The position numbers and the translations under genes are program-made. A stretch of DNA of 64,000 nt, taken from contig NC_135556.1 of NCBI RefSeq assembly GCF_964340395.1, positions 3,894,001-3,958,000 of the forward strand, read 5' to 3'. Below, piece after piece: positions 61,301 through 64,000 of this stretch (its first letter is position 1; each line of letters opens with the position of its first letter). The stretch comes from Glandiceps talaboti. Its lineage: Eukaryota > Hemichordata > Enteropneusta > Spengelidae. The notes under the pieces were generated by a model. The model did no database searches and was not told the DNA's origin. It worked only from the letters and a program-made list of their open reading frames with translations.

Positions 61301-62242
61301 AGGAAACAAATATATGACGAATACCTGTGTACTCTCAACATGACGAAATACATGAACAGATATAATTTTATATAAAGAAAAAAGTTGAACAGGTGTCTTA
61401 AGTAAACGGAAGTATGATTTATAACGAAATATTAACAACATGGTTGTAAATCAAATTTAATTTATTGATTTTTATCTTTCACAATAAACTTTGATAAGGC
61501 GCGAACACGGTTGGACAAAATCCTCGATTATATGTCTACGTCTAAGGACAGTCAGGAGAGATACTAAGAACTATCTGTCTCAATCACAATCCTGTCAATA
61601 GTAATACATTGTCTAGAATCAGATTACAGTATAACTTTTATCAGAATGTGTCACGAGTTCTTCTCCCGTGATTAGTACCCTCATCAAAAGTTACATTTAG
61701 TGGGCGGATTCAATACTTACCGTGTCCGAATCGACTGCTTGAAACACATGGCAATTAAAGTCAGCATCGGCATTGATTTTGTACAGATACGTAAAACACC
61801 TTTTGTCTCTTTGACATCGACAGATCCTAGATATTCCCTGAAGTCTGTGTTCGAAAGATATTGCTCCCGTTTCTTCGTCAATACACAGAAGTGTTTTGTT
61901 CGACAGCTGAACAACCGCCATACGTCTTTCGGTCCTTCTTCTGACTTCAGCCAATATCCATGGTAACATCGACTGAGTAAAGCGTCGATCAAGCGATTCC
62001 TCGCCAAAATAAATCAACCTAAATGTCATTTTTTCTCCGGCTGCGAAGTGCTGATCTTCTGACGACGCCAGTGGCACCGACGGTGGTGTCATTCTTTCTT
62101 TTTCAATTTCATTTTCATTGAGAAGTACCTGGACGTTGTCACTGTTGTTATCAGTAACAGTGTTATTTTTAGCAGTCATATGTTCGGACATGTCATTAGA
62201 TGCACTGTCGGTTTTGATGGCTAGAGCTGTTTCCACACTCAT
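1..62242 (-). CDS. TBC1D1/4: TBC1D1/TBC1D4 (AS160)-type Rab GTPase-activating protein, spliced, 3' end outside window
   Basis: This is the whole gene; its exons are listed separately. Fifteen exons join in a consistent phase to 983 codons: 61721-62242, 43356-43961, 40314-40412, 39038-39155, 29390-29481, 28864-28980, 28565-28672, 27521-27628, 26992-27272, 26453-26595, 23810-24004, 14317-14478, 12519-12671, 929-1080, 387-479. All introns are GT-AG. Domain order is PTB1, PTB2, a phospho-regulated linker, an amphipathic helix, then the TBC domain. Vertebrate members of the family keep GLUT4 vesicles inside the cell by stimulating GTP hydrolysis on Rab8/10/14-type Rabs, and Akt or AMPK phosphorylation relieves this. 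Invertebrates generally have a single orthologue (pollux in flies). Both catalytic fingers are visible, so GAP activity is expected. The rest of the TBC domain and the C-terminal coiled coil are missing at the left edge. The gene is unusually spread out: about 2.9 kb of coding sequence over about 62 kb. Confidence 0.96.
387..479 (-). CDS. TBC1D1/4: Exon 15: TBC domain continuation
   Basis: Residues 953-983, 31 codons in phase 0: [18 protein letters not shown] then [13 protein letters not shown]. This corresponds to the vertebrate MSEE.AF.MLKFLM.D.G.RKQYRPDM block. Acceptor GTGTTTAG, donor GTATGC. The next expected exon (the Q.QMYQLSRLLHDYH region) is not present in bases 1-386, so the gene leaves the window inside intron 15. 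Confidence 0.95.
770..920. repeat. 40-bp minisatellite, about 4 copies, in intron 14 next to a splice donor
   Basis: The unit contains GTGTACATGGGTGACCAGTG and then TGATAAGTTATGGTATGTAA. The copies differ at a few bases. The last copy runs to within about 8 bases of the exon 14 donor at 928. The rest of intron 14 (480-770) is AT-rich with nothing recognised. Confidence 0.92.
929..1080 (-). CDS. TBC1D1/4: Exon 14: TBC domain with arginine and glutamine fingers
   Basis: Residues 902-952. It starts [20 protein letters not shown]. Arg903 is the arginine finger of the IxxDxxR motif (the residue mutated to kill AS160 GAP activity in published work). [17 protein letters not shown] supplies Gln940, the glutamine finger of YxQ. 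Almost every position matches vertebrate TBC1D1/4. Acceptor GATTACAG, donor GTAAGT. A 40-bp minisatellite begins within about 10 bases of the donor. Confidence 0.97.
1081..1610 (-). other. Intron 13, unique 3' portion
   Basis: About 530 bp of AT-rich unique sequence between the 24-bp array and the acceptor of exon 14. It must hold the branch point and polypyrimidine tract of that acceptor. Frames running out of the array into this stretch give unremarkable residues. Confidence 0.7.
1611..12455. repeat. Giant 24-bp tandem array, about 452 copies, filling intron 13
   Basis: On the plus strand the unit is AAAACAYTGATATT followed by ACAACCCAAC. It spans 10.8 kb with one length change seen, a 2-bp deletion near 3987-3992. 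Variation is restricted to a few positions: CATTGA or CACTGA, GATATT or GAGATT (sometimes GAGATTTAAAC), CCCAAC or CCCAGC, and rare ACATCCC, CACAGA, CAATGA and GACATT. Because 24 is a multiple of three and the common unit has no stop in four of six frames, several huge open frames result (plus: 8-residue unit TLILQPNK or DITTQQNI; minus: NVLLGCNI or WVVISMFC). It is flanked by exons 14 and 13 and is transcribed as intron. The gene-sense RNA is G/U-rich. Confidence 0.97.
12519..12671 (-). CDS. TBC1D1/4: Exon 13: start of the TBC (Rab-GAP) domain
   Basis: Residues 851-901 plus one base. [20 protein letters not shown] carries the RxxxW TBC signature. [20 protein letters not shown] leads to the IxxDxxR motif, whose arginine is the first whole codon of exon 14. 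The sequence between ([12 protein letters not shown]) is a variable loop. Acceptor TTCACCCAG, donor GTAAGT. The donor lies only 63 bp from the end of the giant 24-bp repeat array. Confidence 0.96.
12672..13925 (-). other. Intron 12, unique part
   Basis: AT-rich sequence without a recognisable gene. Short open frames here, such as 13020-13214 on the plus strand, have no similarity I recognise. The region near 13385 is an A-run. Confidence 0.6.
13926..14211 (+). mobile_element. tRNA-derived SINE (SINE-B)
   Basis: The head reads GGTGGCCGAGTGGTTAAACC, a Leu/Ser-tRNA-like A box at 13934-13944. A degenerate B box (GTTGGAATTCTAATCC) follows about 40 bases later. The body includes CCAAACAATGCAGGTTTTCC and CATGAGGGATGGCCCTCA. 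The tail is (ATT)n. The body and tail recur, 5'-truncated, at 29730-29912. It is inserted in intron 12, antisense to the gene. Confidence 0.85.
14317..14478 (-). CDS. TBC1D1/4: Exon 12: pre-TBC linker ([11 protein letters not shown])
   Basis: Residues 797-850 plus one base. [21 protein letters not shown] is the invariant block just before the TBC domain ([16 protein letters not shown] in vertebrates). It is followed by a helix [24 protein letters not shown]. Acceptor TTTCTCAG, donor GTAAGT. A SINE lies about 105 bp downstream in the next intron. Confidence 0.95.
14479..15082 (-). other. Intron 11, exon-proximal unique part
   Basis: AT-rich sequence upstream of exon 12 in the gene's sense. 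Apart from the acceptor tract of exon 12, nothing is recognised. Confidence 0.6.
15083..18357. repeat. 48-bp tandem array, about 68 copies, in intron 11
   Basis: The plus unit is TATGTGTCTATTTAGCTGTG, GTAAGACTGCATATAGCAGT, TTTCATCA. Variable positions include TTTAG/TCTAG, GCTGTG/GTTGTG/GTCGTG and CATATAGC/CATACAGC. Some copies read TTTTGCAGTGG. ACTGC and GCAGT form a 5-bp stem around a five-base loop in nearly every copy, and the common T/C change lies in the loop. The last copies near 18254 and 18340 carry small insertions. The period is a multiple of three, which makes two long plus-strand open frames that I do not regard as genes. Confidence 0.96.
18358..23809 (-). other. Intron 11, remaining 5.5 kb
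   Basis: AT-rich intron sequence. It holds a 20-bp repeat of about 2.5 copies at 18722-18770, a near-palindrome (ATCAGGTAAATTTGCCTGAT) at 19693-19712 flanked by T and A runs, a TG-rich block at 21120-21430 and an (AATG)n run at 21717-21739. A weak inverted similarity joins about 22273-22296 and 22928-22948. I see no coding exon. Confidence 0.6.
21110..21432. repeat. TG-rich cryptic simple repeat
   Basis: Irregular TGTG/TGTC/TGCATG mixtures, with TGTCTGCGTGTGCATGCATG appearing twice. Open frames on both strands here (Cys/Val- or His/Thr-rich) come only from the base composition. Confidence 0.9.
23810..24004 (-). CDS. TBC1D1/4: Exon 11: basic-amphipathic ALWRKAI helix
   Basis: Residues 732-796 plus one base. 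The acceptor must be ...TAAGTAG before ATTACAGCAG, because the more obvious ...TTACAG puts a stop in frame. That choice gives [10 protein letters not shown], like the vertebrate DYSELGEL. A Lys/Arg-rich stretch ([13 protein letters not shown]) leads into [20 protein letters not shown], almost identical to the vertebrate [18 protein letters not shown] segment. From memory this region of AS160 binds calmodulin. A plus-strand open frame over the same bases is a shadow. Confidence 0.93.
24203..24297. repeat. (GT)n microsatellite followed by (CTGT)n
   Basis: About 35 GT units pass into about six CTGT units. A pyrimidine-rich CT/CTGT stretch continues to about 24440. Confidence 0.95.
25650..26070. 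mobile_element. Fold-back (MITE-like) element
   Basis: TGGTCTGCAACT at 25663-25674 is matched in reverse complement by AGTTGCAGACCA at 26046-26057. Inner arms also match: CCTCCAAATAAAAGGTTACTT near 25775 against AAGTAATATTTTATTTGGAAG near 26001. The left arm contains tandem copies of a 30-40-bp block with GTATTTTTCGTCA and GCAACTTATAAG. No transposase frame is seen, so it would be non-autonomous. Confidence 0.6.
26453..26595 (-). CDS. TBC1D1/4: Exon 10: RRGSWRQ motif and hexahistidine run
   Basis: Residues 684-731 plus one base. [18 protein letters not shown] parallels the vertebrate PRR(I/H)SWRQ.IFLRVA(S/T)P block, which contains a kinase site in TBC1D4; the equivalent here is Ser703. Six consecutive histidines follow (residues 717-722), then DESQPSMTK. 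The acceptor is the short TTCAATAG. The first base A completes an AGA codon left over from exon 9. Donor GTGAGA, ending in phase 1. Confidence 0.92.
26992..27272 (-). CDS. TBC1D1/4: Exon 9: Ser/Pro-rich regulatory linker
   Basis: Residues 591-683 plus two bases. There are many SP/TP sites ([29 protein letters not shown]) and an RKRSST motif (Thr642 in this model's own numbering) that fits the Akt consensus. It resembles the RKRTSST stretch upstream of the SWRQ motif in vertebrate TBC1D4. No folded domain is visible, and 14-3-3 binding after phosphorylation is plausible. Acceptor TCATACAG, donor GTATGG, ending in phase 2. Confidence 0.9.
27521..27628 (-). CDS. TBC1D1/4: Exon 8: Akt-type phosphosite exon
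   Basis: Residues 555-590, 36 codons in phase 0. It opens AFRHRSGS. This aligns with the F-R-R-R-A-(H/N)-T motif that holds the main Akt/AMPK-regulated threonine of vertebrate TBC1D4 and TBC1D1, with Ser562 in the phospho-acceptor position. A second RxRxxT occurs at RSRSNT (Thr587). The rest is Ser/Arg/Asn-rich and probably disordered. Acceptor TGATTTACAG, donor GTAAAC. This is the least conserved exon; I place it from phase, splice sites and the FRxRxx(S/T) motif. Confidence 0.85.
27797..27951. repeat. 31-bp minisatellite, 5 copies, intron 7
   Basis: The unit contains CTGTAGGTGGTACCATAGTC then TGAGATAAGAA, with one A/T difference. The copies are almost identical, so the expansion is recent. 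It lies inside intron 7 (27629-28564), which otherwise shows nothing notable. Confidence 0.93.
28565..28672 (-). CDS. TBC1D1/4: Exon 7: [19 protein letters not shown] segment
   Basis: Residues 519-554, 36 codons in phase 0. [19 protein letters not shown] corresponds to the vertebrate F.LDMLKNKAK.SL..SLE.I block, one of the few conserved islands in the regulatory linker. The basic KNKAKKS core could bind acidic partners or be phosphorylated; that is inference. Acceptor TTTGACAG, donor GTAAGT. Confidence 0.9.
28864..28980 (-). CDS. TBC1D1/4: Exon 6: conserved NE.I..FLR..CE.KQK.H segment
   Basis: Residues 480-518, 39 codons in phase 0. [20 protein letters not shown] parallels the vertebrate segment NELIISFLR.LYEEKQKEH, which supports both the frame and the splice sites (TCTTTCCAG acceptor, GTGAGA donor). 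After this the sequence becomes polar ([11 protein letters not shown]) and probably disordered. Confidence 0.92.
29066..29190. repeat. About 65-bp direct repeat, two copies plus part, intron 5
   Basis: GTGATGGGGTTCAGGGTGGT and TACTTTAATATCAAACTCTTG recur with about 65-bp spacing. They sit between exons 6 and 5 in a 409-bp intron. Confidence 0.85.
29390..29481 (-). CDS. TBC1D1/4: Exon 5: conserved linker helix
   Basis: Residues 449-479. The Gly codon is split with exon 4, then [19 protein letters not shown] and [11 protein letters not shown]. The pattern (G.SSK..L.L...L..L....A.I) matches the segment after PTB2 in TBC1D1/4. It looks like an amphipathic helical pair. Donor GTAAAC, acceptor TTTGTTACAG. 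The exon is separated from exon 4 by a 9.6-kb intron full of repeats. Confidence 0.9.
29545..30010 (-). mobile_element. Degenerate SINE (SINE-A) split by another SINE
   Basis: The parts 29545-29729 and 29913-30010 match the SINE at 41998-42360 in order: GTTCAAAGTGTTTTACAAT, TACAATCCATTGCAGCCT, CACATTGCAACC, CAGGTCCCCAAT, then TATACAGCTGG, AGAAACAAA and GCAGATTTCAAG. The match is interrupted exactly where SINE-B has inserted. The orientation has the (ATT)-tail end on the left, so the element reads on the minus strand. Confidence 0.75.
29730..29912 (+). mobile_element. 5'-truncated SINE-B nested in SINE-A
   Basis: The body matches 14025-14211: TTCAGTTTGACTCTACCAAA, CAATGCAGGTTTTCC, CATGAGGGATGGCCCTCACT, TGCTTAAAGAACTA, CCAGTATAAATAAA and an (ATT)n tail. 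The tRNA-like head is missing, which suggests incomplete reverse transcription. The flanking AATATA and AATTATA may be an imperfect target-site duplication. Confidence 0.8.
30011..32116 (-). other. Intron 4, segment between SINEs and the 22-bp array
   Basis: About 2.1 kb of AT-rich sequence with no recognised exon. At 31430-31740 the composition is slightly richer in CpG, with a short inverted pair TTGACGTAAT / ATTACGTCAA (near 31603 and 31722). I make no functional call. Confidence 0.55.
32117..33191. repeat. 22-bp tandem array, about 49 copies, intron 4
   Basis: The unit is AACTAGATATTGCCAACTAA followed by AT or GT. Frequent variants are GCCAGCT, GCCAGTT, CAACAAAG and GATGTTGCC. Runs such as the block with CAACAAAGTAACTAGATGTT recur, so multi-unit blocks have been duplicated. 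Stops (TAA, TAG) occur in most frames, so no long open frame results. Confidence 0.96.
33192..34325 (-). other. Intron 4, between 22-bp array and MITE
   Basis: AT-rich, with a short G-run near 34085-34098. No exon is recognised. Confidence 0.55.
34326..34700. mobile_element. MITE with about 90-bp terminal inverted repeats
   Basis: The left arm 34326-34414 (GGTCAATGAACATA, GGTTGTGAAACTAAAT, GATGGTTTCAAGTATAGTTT, CCTATATGACTAGACT) is matched in reverse complement by 34610-34699 with few differences. The middle is about 195 bp without coding capacity. The right flank continues into GAGGGCGCT. The age looks modest, since the arms are still near 90% alike by eye. Confidence 0.85.
34701..35760 (-). 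other. Intron 4, between MITE and 62-bp array
   Basis: AT-rich, with an (AAT)n run near 34805-34825. No exon is recognised. Confidence 0.55.
35761..36117. repeat. 62-bp tandem repeat, about 5.8 copies, intron 4
   Basis: The unit contains CTGTGTAGCTACTCACAGAC and AGTTCTGGTGAAATGAC, then CACATCTAATATTG. One copy has an extra TAGC (GTAGCTAGCTAC). Confidence 0.93.
36118..37419 (-). other. Intron 4, between 62-bp and 44-bp arrays
   Basis: AT-rich, with a 21-base G run at 36451-36471. Open frames on both strands here are short and have no recognisable similarity. Confidence 0.55.
37420..38692. repeat. 44-bp tandem array, about 29 copies, intron 4
   Basis: The unit reads CTATGTCAGTGAGTGAGCCC, TCATAAGGTGACAATGCTAT, AGAC. 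Main variants are CATAAGG/CATTAGG, GCTATAG/GATATAG, ATGTCAG/ATCTCAG/ATATCAG and GTGAGC/GTAAGC. The last copies near the exon 4 side are enriched in the CATTAGG-ATCTCAG combination. Confidence 0.96.
39038..39155 (-). CDS. TBC1D1/4: Exon 4: C-terminal helix of PTB2
   Basis: Residues 410-448 plus one base. It reads [18 protein letters not shown], then [26 protein letters not shown] is the PTB C-terminal helix, and the CPM..LHKLC.(E/R)IEG segment follows it in vertebrate relatives. The acceptor is TTGTTTACAG and the donor is GTATGT. The exon ends in phase 1, and exon 5 opens with the matching two bases. Confidence 0.94.
39156..40313 (-). other. Intron 3
   Basis: 1.16 kb between exons 4 and 3. 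About a quarter is the palindromic element at 39383-39700. The rest is AT-rich with no recognised feature. Confidence 0.7.
39383..39700. mobile_element. Large palindromic fold-back element (MITE-like), intron 3
   Basis: The left arm 39383-39507 (GAACCTGTTAC, GGAAAGTAAACA, GCAGCATGTTGGA, GACTTAC, TACATTTCAT, TTGATAAGAA, TATGGCC) is matched in reverse by 39582-39700. The spacer is about 75 bp. The ends read GGAACCTGTTAC / GTAACAGGTTCC. GAACCTGTTAC is recognisable in both arms. No coding capacity. Confidence 0.82.
40314..40412 (-). CDS. TBC1D1/4: Exon 3: PTB2 core strand
   Basis: Residues 377-409, 33 codons in phase 0. It begins [14 protein letters not shown] and ends [15 protein letters not shown]..(Y/H)FGFICRE directly after the CSQ of exon 2 is the vertebrate TBC1D1/4 arrangement, which fixes both splice sites (TTCTATTCCAG acceptor, GTAAGC donor). 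A longer overlapping open frame in another register on the same strand is a shadow. Confidence 0.94.
41998..42360 (-). mobile_element. tRNA-derived SINE (SINE-A)
   Basis: Read on the minus strand, the head has an A-box-like GGTTAGAGTGACTGGC and a canonical B box GGTTCGAACCCC. Then follow a body with TTGTTTCTGAGTGG, GGGGACCTGGGAGGATAGG and AAAGCACTTTGAGCAC, and a tail AAAGCGCTATTTAAAA plus (ATT)n. The AAAGCGCTATTTAAA-(ATT)n end is of a type common in deuterostome and other marine-invertebrate SINEs. A degenerate copy is at 29545-30010. Confidence 0.85.
42313..42625. repeat. 60-bp tandem repeat of a SINE head, about 5 copies
   Basis: Each unit contains ACCTACAGATTCCAAGCCAG, CCACTCTAACCATTCACCCA and TCATGACTCCACAACCTGCA. 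On the minus strand this is the A-box part of SINE-A repeated head to tail, with only the unit next to the element body keeping the intact B box. The 60-bp period makes a short plus-strand open frame that I do not regard as a gene. Confidence 0.9.
43356..43961 (-). CDS. TBC1D1/4: Exon 2: end of PTB1 and start of PTB2 with charged insert
   Basis: Residues 175-376. The acceptor is ...TTCTCGACAG. The exon opens with [16 protein letters not shown], the closing helix of PTB1. NFEVLYCGK at about 215-223 then begins PTB2, followed by the family-typical [16 protein letters not shown]. Roughly residues 240-340 are a very charged, low-complexity K/E/D/S/Q loop inserted in the PTB fold. Vertebrate members carry a loop at the same place that holds phosphosites. 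The fold resumes with [20 protein letters not shown] and [11 protein letters not shown]. The donor GTAAGG follows CAG. An 88-residue or longer Lys/Glu-rich run makes this exon look coiled or disordered, but the flanking strands align clearly with the family. Confidence 0.95.
45868..46120. repeat. 33/36-bp minisatellite, about 7 copies, intron 1
   Basis: The unit contains GTGTAGGTGTATAGGCGATA and CACATACATGCAT. Later copies have GAAGAT(CAT)ACACAT in place of GGCGATACACAT, giving 33- or 36-bp units. Repetitive frames result on both strands. Confidence 0.9.
46218..46338. repeat. (GT)n microsatellite
   Basis: About 55 GT units, interrupted twice by GTAGGT and ending GCGCGCATGTG, then (ACATGT)n. 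Confidence 0.95.
47606..48076. repeat. 68-bp tandem repeat, about 6-7 copies, intron 1
   Basis: The unit contains GAACAAGAAGGTTGACTTAT, TCTCAGTACCTGTAATAGCA and TTTTACCTCATGCTAGAGGG. The first two copies are longer through insertions that include ACATGTACATGTATG. Confidence 0.92.
50732..50868. repeat. Diverged copies of the 46-bp unit
   Basis: Three loose copies of GTACTGTGCTGTTGG...AATGAATGTCTA, related to the array at 52035-52400. Confidence 0.7.
50946..50968. repeat. 23-base G homopolymer
   Basis: An uninterrupted G run in intron 1 (C on the gene's sense strand). Similar runs lie at 36451-36471 and 51347-51361, and C runs near 240-250 and 24859-24874. Confidence 0.95.
52035..52400. repeat. 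46-bp tandem repeat, about 8 copies, intron 1
   Basis: The unit contains AAATGAATGTCTACACTTAC, ATGTATGTACTGTGCTTTGG and GTGGAT. The first copies are regular; the right-hand copies are expanded by (ACATGT)-type insertions. Confidence 0.92.
53838..53930. repeat. Short tandem duplication of about 46 bp, two copies
   Basis: TGACAAGTGTTGCATACATT and ACTAACT(T/G)AGGAC(A/G)GTGACCCTGT occur twice in tandem. Confidence 0.85.
55268..55502. other. Degenerate repeat element with paired GGGCTAC/GTAGCCC words
   Basis: It starts GGGCTCGAAATTAAATT. TGGGCTACC at 55307-55315 pairs with GGTAGCCCA at 55329-55337. Two more such words sit at 55458-55501. A 67-codon minus frame covers it but has no family similarity I recognise. 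It reads like an old transposon fragment. Confidence 0.4.
57939..58080. mobile_element. Small fold-back element
   Basis: The arms are 57939-57992 (AATCTCCC, TACGTCAT, ATGATTCCCCT) and 58027-58080 (reverse complement, roughly 70% alike). The loop is 34 bases and also contains a CTAATCTTGGCTATTGG palindrome-like part. The size and shape suit a MITE or MITE remnant. Confidence 0.55.
58858..58923. repeat. 29-bp-arm hairpin
   Basis: The arm 58858-58886 (GTGTGACTTCAAAGTATAG...) and the arm 58895-58923 pair with three mismatches around an 8-base loop. It lies just inside a perfect 20-bp inverted repeat (58086-58105 and 58937-58956). Confidence 0.85.
61721..62242 (-). CDS. TBC1D1/4: Exon 1: start codon and first PTB domain
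   Basis: Residues 1-174. I start at the ATG whose first base is 62242. The frame runs further upstream through a TTG at 62269 but meets an in-frame TGA with no ATG in between. The context AACATGA has A at -3. Residues 1-70 are a polar, acidic, probably disordered leader. From about residue 72 the [14 protein letters not shown] stretch begins the PTB fold. It continues through [12 protein letters not shown], the [12 protein letters not shown] strand and [11 protein letters not shown], in the order expected for the first PTB of TBC1D1/4 (LDRR, MLPW and the CHVF strand are family hallmarks). The donor GTAAGT follows a complete ACG codon, so the exon ends in phase 0. Confidence 0.95.
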
Positions 62243-62351
62243 GTTGACATCACGTATACTATCAGACAATCTCTCGAAAATGTACGATCACGAAGATCGC
62301 TCAAGTTTGAATGAATGGACCCGCTAGATATCGAGATTCCCACACATGATG

Positions 62352-62359
62352 GCCGCCAT
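62352..62359 (-). promoter_or_regulatory. YY1-like site
   Basis: GCCGCCAT, i.e. ATGGCGGC on the gene's sense strand, the core of the YY1 motif that often lies near TATA-less starts. Confidence 0.45.
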
Positions 62360-62368
62360 ATCGCCCTA

Positions 62369-62376
62369 TGACGTCA
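62369..62376. promoter_or_regulatory. CRE palindrome TGACGTCA
   Basis: A perfect 8-base CREB/ATF consensus, 127 bases upstream of the start codon and 10 bases from the YY1-like site. Confidence 0.55.
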
Positions 62377-62460
62377 CAGACCCCCCAACTTACACTGAAA
62401 AGTTTTTGCCAGAGGTTACGCGTCGGATGTCCCAGGTCGCGGGGGGGGGGGGGGTCTTAG

Positions 62461-63814
62461 GGCGTTTTGACAGGAGCGTCACAACGTGGGCGGAGATGAA
62501 AATAGTACAAGTTCACCAAAAAGAACAACCATTATCCACCAAATTGAAACCATTTCATGAGGAATGTGTTTTGCAATTTGCAACAAACGCTGCATGCAGC
62601 TCTCAATCCCAACGAAGCGGTAGACTCCTCCATAACTTACGGCGGCCCACAGGTGACAGACGAAAACTAAATTTGTGCTATAAATAATTGATTTTTGAGG
62701 GCAAAATATTTAATAAAAGGATAACACTTTTATTTCATATGACAAAACATTAATTTCTTGGGTCAATATAGAAATATCAAAGCAAAAAAACTACAATTTC
62801 TGTGACAATTAAATTCTTTTTACAGAGCAGAAAATTAATTTGCGAAACGAAAATTTTTATTCGTGTGGCTCAAACTTTATTTTCGTGTGATAACATTTAA
62901 GTTGCGGGATAAAAAGTTTAATTGTTGATGCAATGTTTGAAACATTAGAACAGTTTTTTCTTAAGTTTTCTAACAAGACTTAAAATACCTCATTGCAAAC
63001 TATTAATCCTTAGAGCAGTTAACCAAGTTTTCGTGAAAAAACTTTAAATTTGTGTAAAAAGTATTTAAATGTCAAGCCGGAATATGAATTTAAGTCCATT
63101 ACAATCTTATACTCTGACAGCAGAAACAACATTTGTCACCATACAACCTCCTTTTCTTATCGACGAGATTTACTTAACACCGGATGCAACATTAATGTTT
63201 GGGGACGAAACATTAATATGCGAGGACAAAACTTTCTTTGCTTGACGGAAGCTGGACTGTATGACGGAAATTGATTATATATCTCACAATCCTCGGCACA
63301 CTCTTGGCGGCTATTTCAACTTCGCGACCAGCACTATATCTGATCATGTCAAGTGGTACACGGAGCCCGCAGGTGCTATGTTTGCCGGGCCTGGGTGACT
63401 CTGGGATAGCCTGTGGACTGACTGGGAAAGCCTTGACAGTTCCACAGCAACGTGATATAGAGCGTGCTACATAGCCCTGTCACGTAGTCCCAAACCCGAA
63501 TGGATCTCTGTAGAATTTGTGTTTGTTTGTTTGTTTGTTTGTTTGTTTGTTTGTTTGTTTGTTTGTTTGTTTGTTTGTTTGTTTGTGAGTATTTGTCTGC
63601 ATAACAGAAAATCGCTGGGAGGAATTCCAGCACAAAAATTAAAAAACAAAACAAAAAAACCACATCAATTGTTTCCAGTGTATGTTTTTTTTAAAGATAA
63701 TAAAGGACGGAAACACCATTCACATCAATACTAGTATTCCTGGACCCAATCTCATTAAAATCTGATGTGGTGAAAGCAGCTAAATGCTTTATTTACCTCT
63801 ATTTCCATCGTTTT
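62461..63814. other. Intergenic region upstream of the gene
   Basis: About 1.35 kb. The 62700-63260 part is AT-rich. The 63290-63500 part is more balanced in composition and may be a repeat. A (GTTT)n microsatellite lies at 63519-63587. I recognise no exon. Confidence 0.55.
63519..63587. repeat. (GTTT)n microsatellite
   Basis: About 17 GTTT units. It yields false Leu/Phe/Val/Cys- and Lys/Gln/Thr/Asn-rich frames on the two strands. Confidence 0.95.
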
Positions 63815-64000
63815 ATGATGTTTCCCACGCAGGCGGCGATCACTCGGAACAAAAGCAAGCGCCACAAACTATATAGTGCTTTGGTTTGGGATGACCCAAA
63901 TGCTCATAGATATGTGACTTCACGACATAATCACAGAATTGAGGTCTGTTATCGAGAGATTACGAAGGGTATTTCAGTTCTGAATTTATGGCAGGGGGTC
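63815..64000 (+). CDS. Possible first coding exon of a divergent gene, truncated by window end
   Basis: From ATG ATG at 63815 a frame stays open for 62 codons to the last base: MMFPTQAAITRNKSKRHKLY, then SALVWDDPNAHRYVTSRHNH and RIEVCYREITKG. The residue mix looks protein-like, unlike the low-complexity frames elsewhere. I recognise no family. The upstream frame is also open for some distance, so the start is not certain. A TTTCCCACGCAG acceptor-like sequence inside it means it could instead be an internal exon. A stop-free run of 62 codons is not rare by chance, so this is only a candidate. Confidence 0.3.
   Translation, partial: MMFPTQAAITRNKSKRHKLYSALVWDDPNAHRYVTSRHNHRIEVCYREITKGISVLNLWQGV

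Larger units (their letters stand above)
43962..61720 (-). other. Intron 1 (17.8 kb)
   Basis: The first intron separates the two halves of the PTB region. Within it I see minisatellites at 45868-46120, 47606-48076 and 52035-52400, a (GT)n run at 46235-46335, long G runs at 50946-50968 and 51347-51361, a 45-bp-scale duplication at 53838-53930, fold-back sequences at 57939-58080 and 58858-58923, and many ACATGTAC words. I scanned for coding exons on both strands and found none with recognisable similarity. Confidence 0.75.
62243..62460 (-). promoter_or_regulatory. Probable TBC1D1/4 promoter and 5' UTR
   Basis: The stretch upstream of the ATG is richer in G, C and CpG than the rest of the window (GCGTCGG, GTCGCGG, CACGAAGATCGC). 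It contains a CRE palindrome and a YY1-like site about 110-135 bp upstream of the start codon, a spacing normal for a TATA-less promoter. The transcription start is not determined. A 12-base G run at 62441-62452 marks the far side. Confidence 0.55.

Noticed and set aside
62243-62269. Translation start at the TTG at 62269
   Set aside because: Animal nuclear genes start at ATG. The first in-frame ATG is at 62242, and an in-frame stop lies upstream without another ATG.
61700-62327. Plus-strand open frames over exon 1
   Set aside because: Antisense shadows of the PTB1-coding exon.
63376-63734. Frames through the (GTTT)n microsatellite
   Set aside because: Low-complexity translation of a tetranucleotide repeat with no domain on either side.

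Overview
The window is intron-rich, AT-rich eukaryotic DNA from an animal, probably a marine invertebrate. The evidence is one widely spaced gene with GT-AG introns, tRNA-derived SINEs with (ATT)n tails, many fold-back elements, long minisatellites and scattered ACATGTAC words. The sequence does not let me name the phylum. There are no prokaryotic features.

One gene explains almost the whole window: the minus-strand orthologue of the vertebrate Rab GTPase-activating proteins TBC1D1 and TBC1D4 (AS160). I reconstructed 15 coding exons by frame, splice sites and recalled family similarity. They run from an ATG at 62242 down to an exon at 387-479, and the gene continues past the left edge. The exon phases join without a break into 983 codons. 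In order they encode a first PTB domain (exon 1), a second PTB domain with a charged insert (exons 2-4), a conserved helical linker (exons 5-6), a phospho-regulatory region with RxRxxS/T sites and an RRGSWRQ motif (exons 7-10), the basic-amphipathic ALWRKAI segment (exon 11), a pre-TBC linker (exon 12), and the first part of the TBC domain with both catalytic fingers, Arg903 and Gln940 (exons 13-15). The rest of the TBC domain lies off the left end.

Layout from left to right: 1-1080, exons 15 and 14 with a 40-bp minisatellite touching a splice donor. 1611-12455, about 452 copies of a 24-bp repeat filling nearly all of intron 13. 12519-14478, exons 13 and 12 with a SINE between them. 15083-18357, about 68 copies of a 48-bp repeat in intron 11. 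23810-29481, exons 11 to 5. 29482-39037, intron 4, with a SINE nested in a SINE, a 22-bp array, a MITE, a 62-bp array and a 44-bp array. 39038-43961, exons 4 to 2 with a large palindromic element and a SINE whose head is tandemly amplified. 43962-61720, a 17.8-kb first intron. 61721-62242, exon 1. 62243-62460, a CpG-richer promoter region with CRE-like and YY1-like sites. At the right edge a short open frame on the plus strand may begin a divergent gene.

Very long open frames (up to about 2,800 codons) lie over the 24-bp and 48-bp arrays. They arise because the repeat periods are multiples of three and the units lack stops in several frames; I do not consider them genes. The most notable material is the pair of giant intronic arrays, the relation between the periods 22/44 and 24/48, the amplified SINE promoter head, and the regulatory motifs of the TBC1D1/4 protein.
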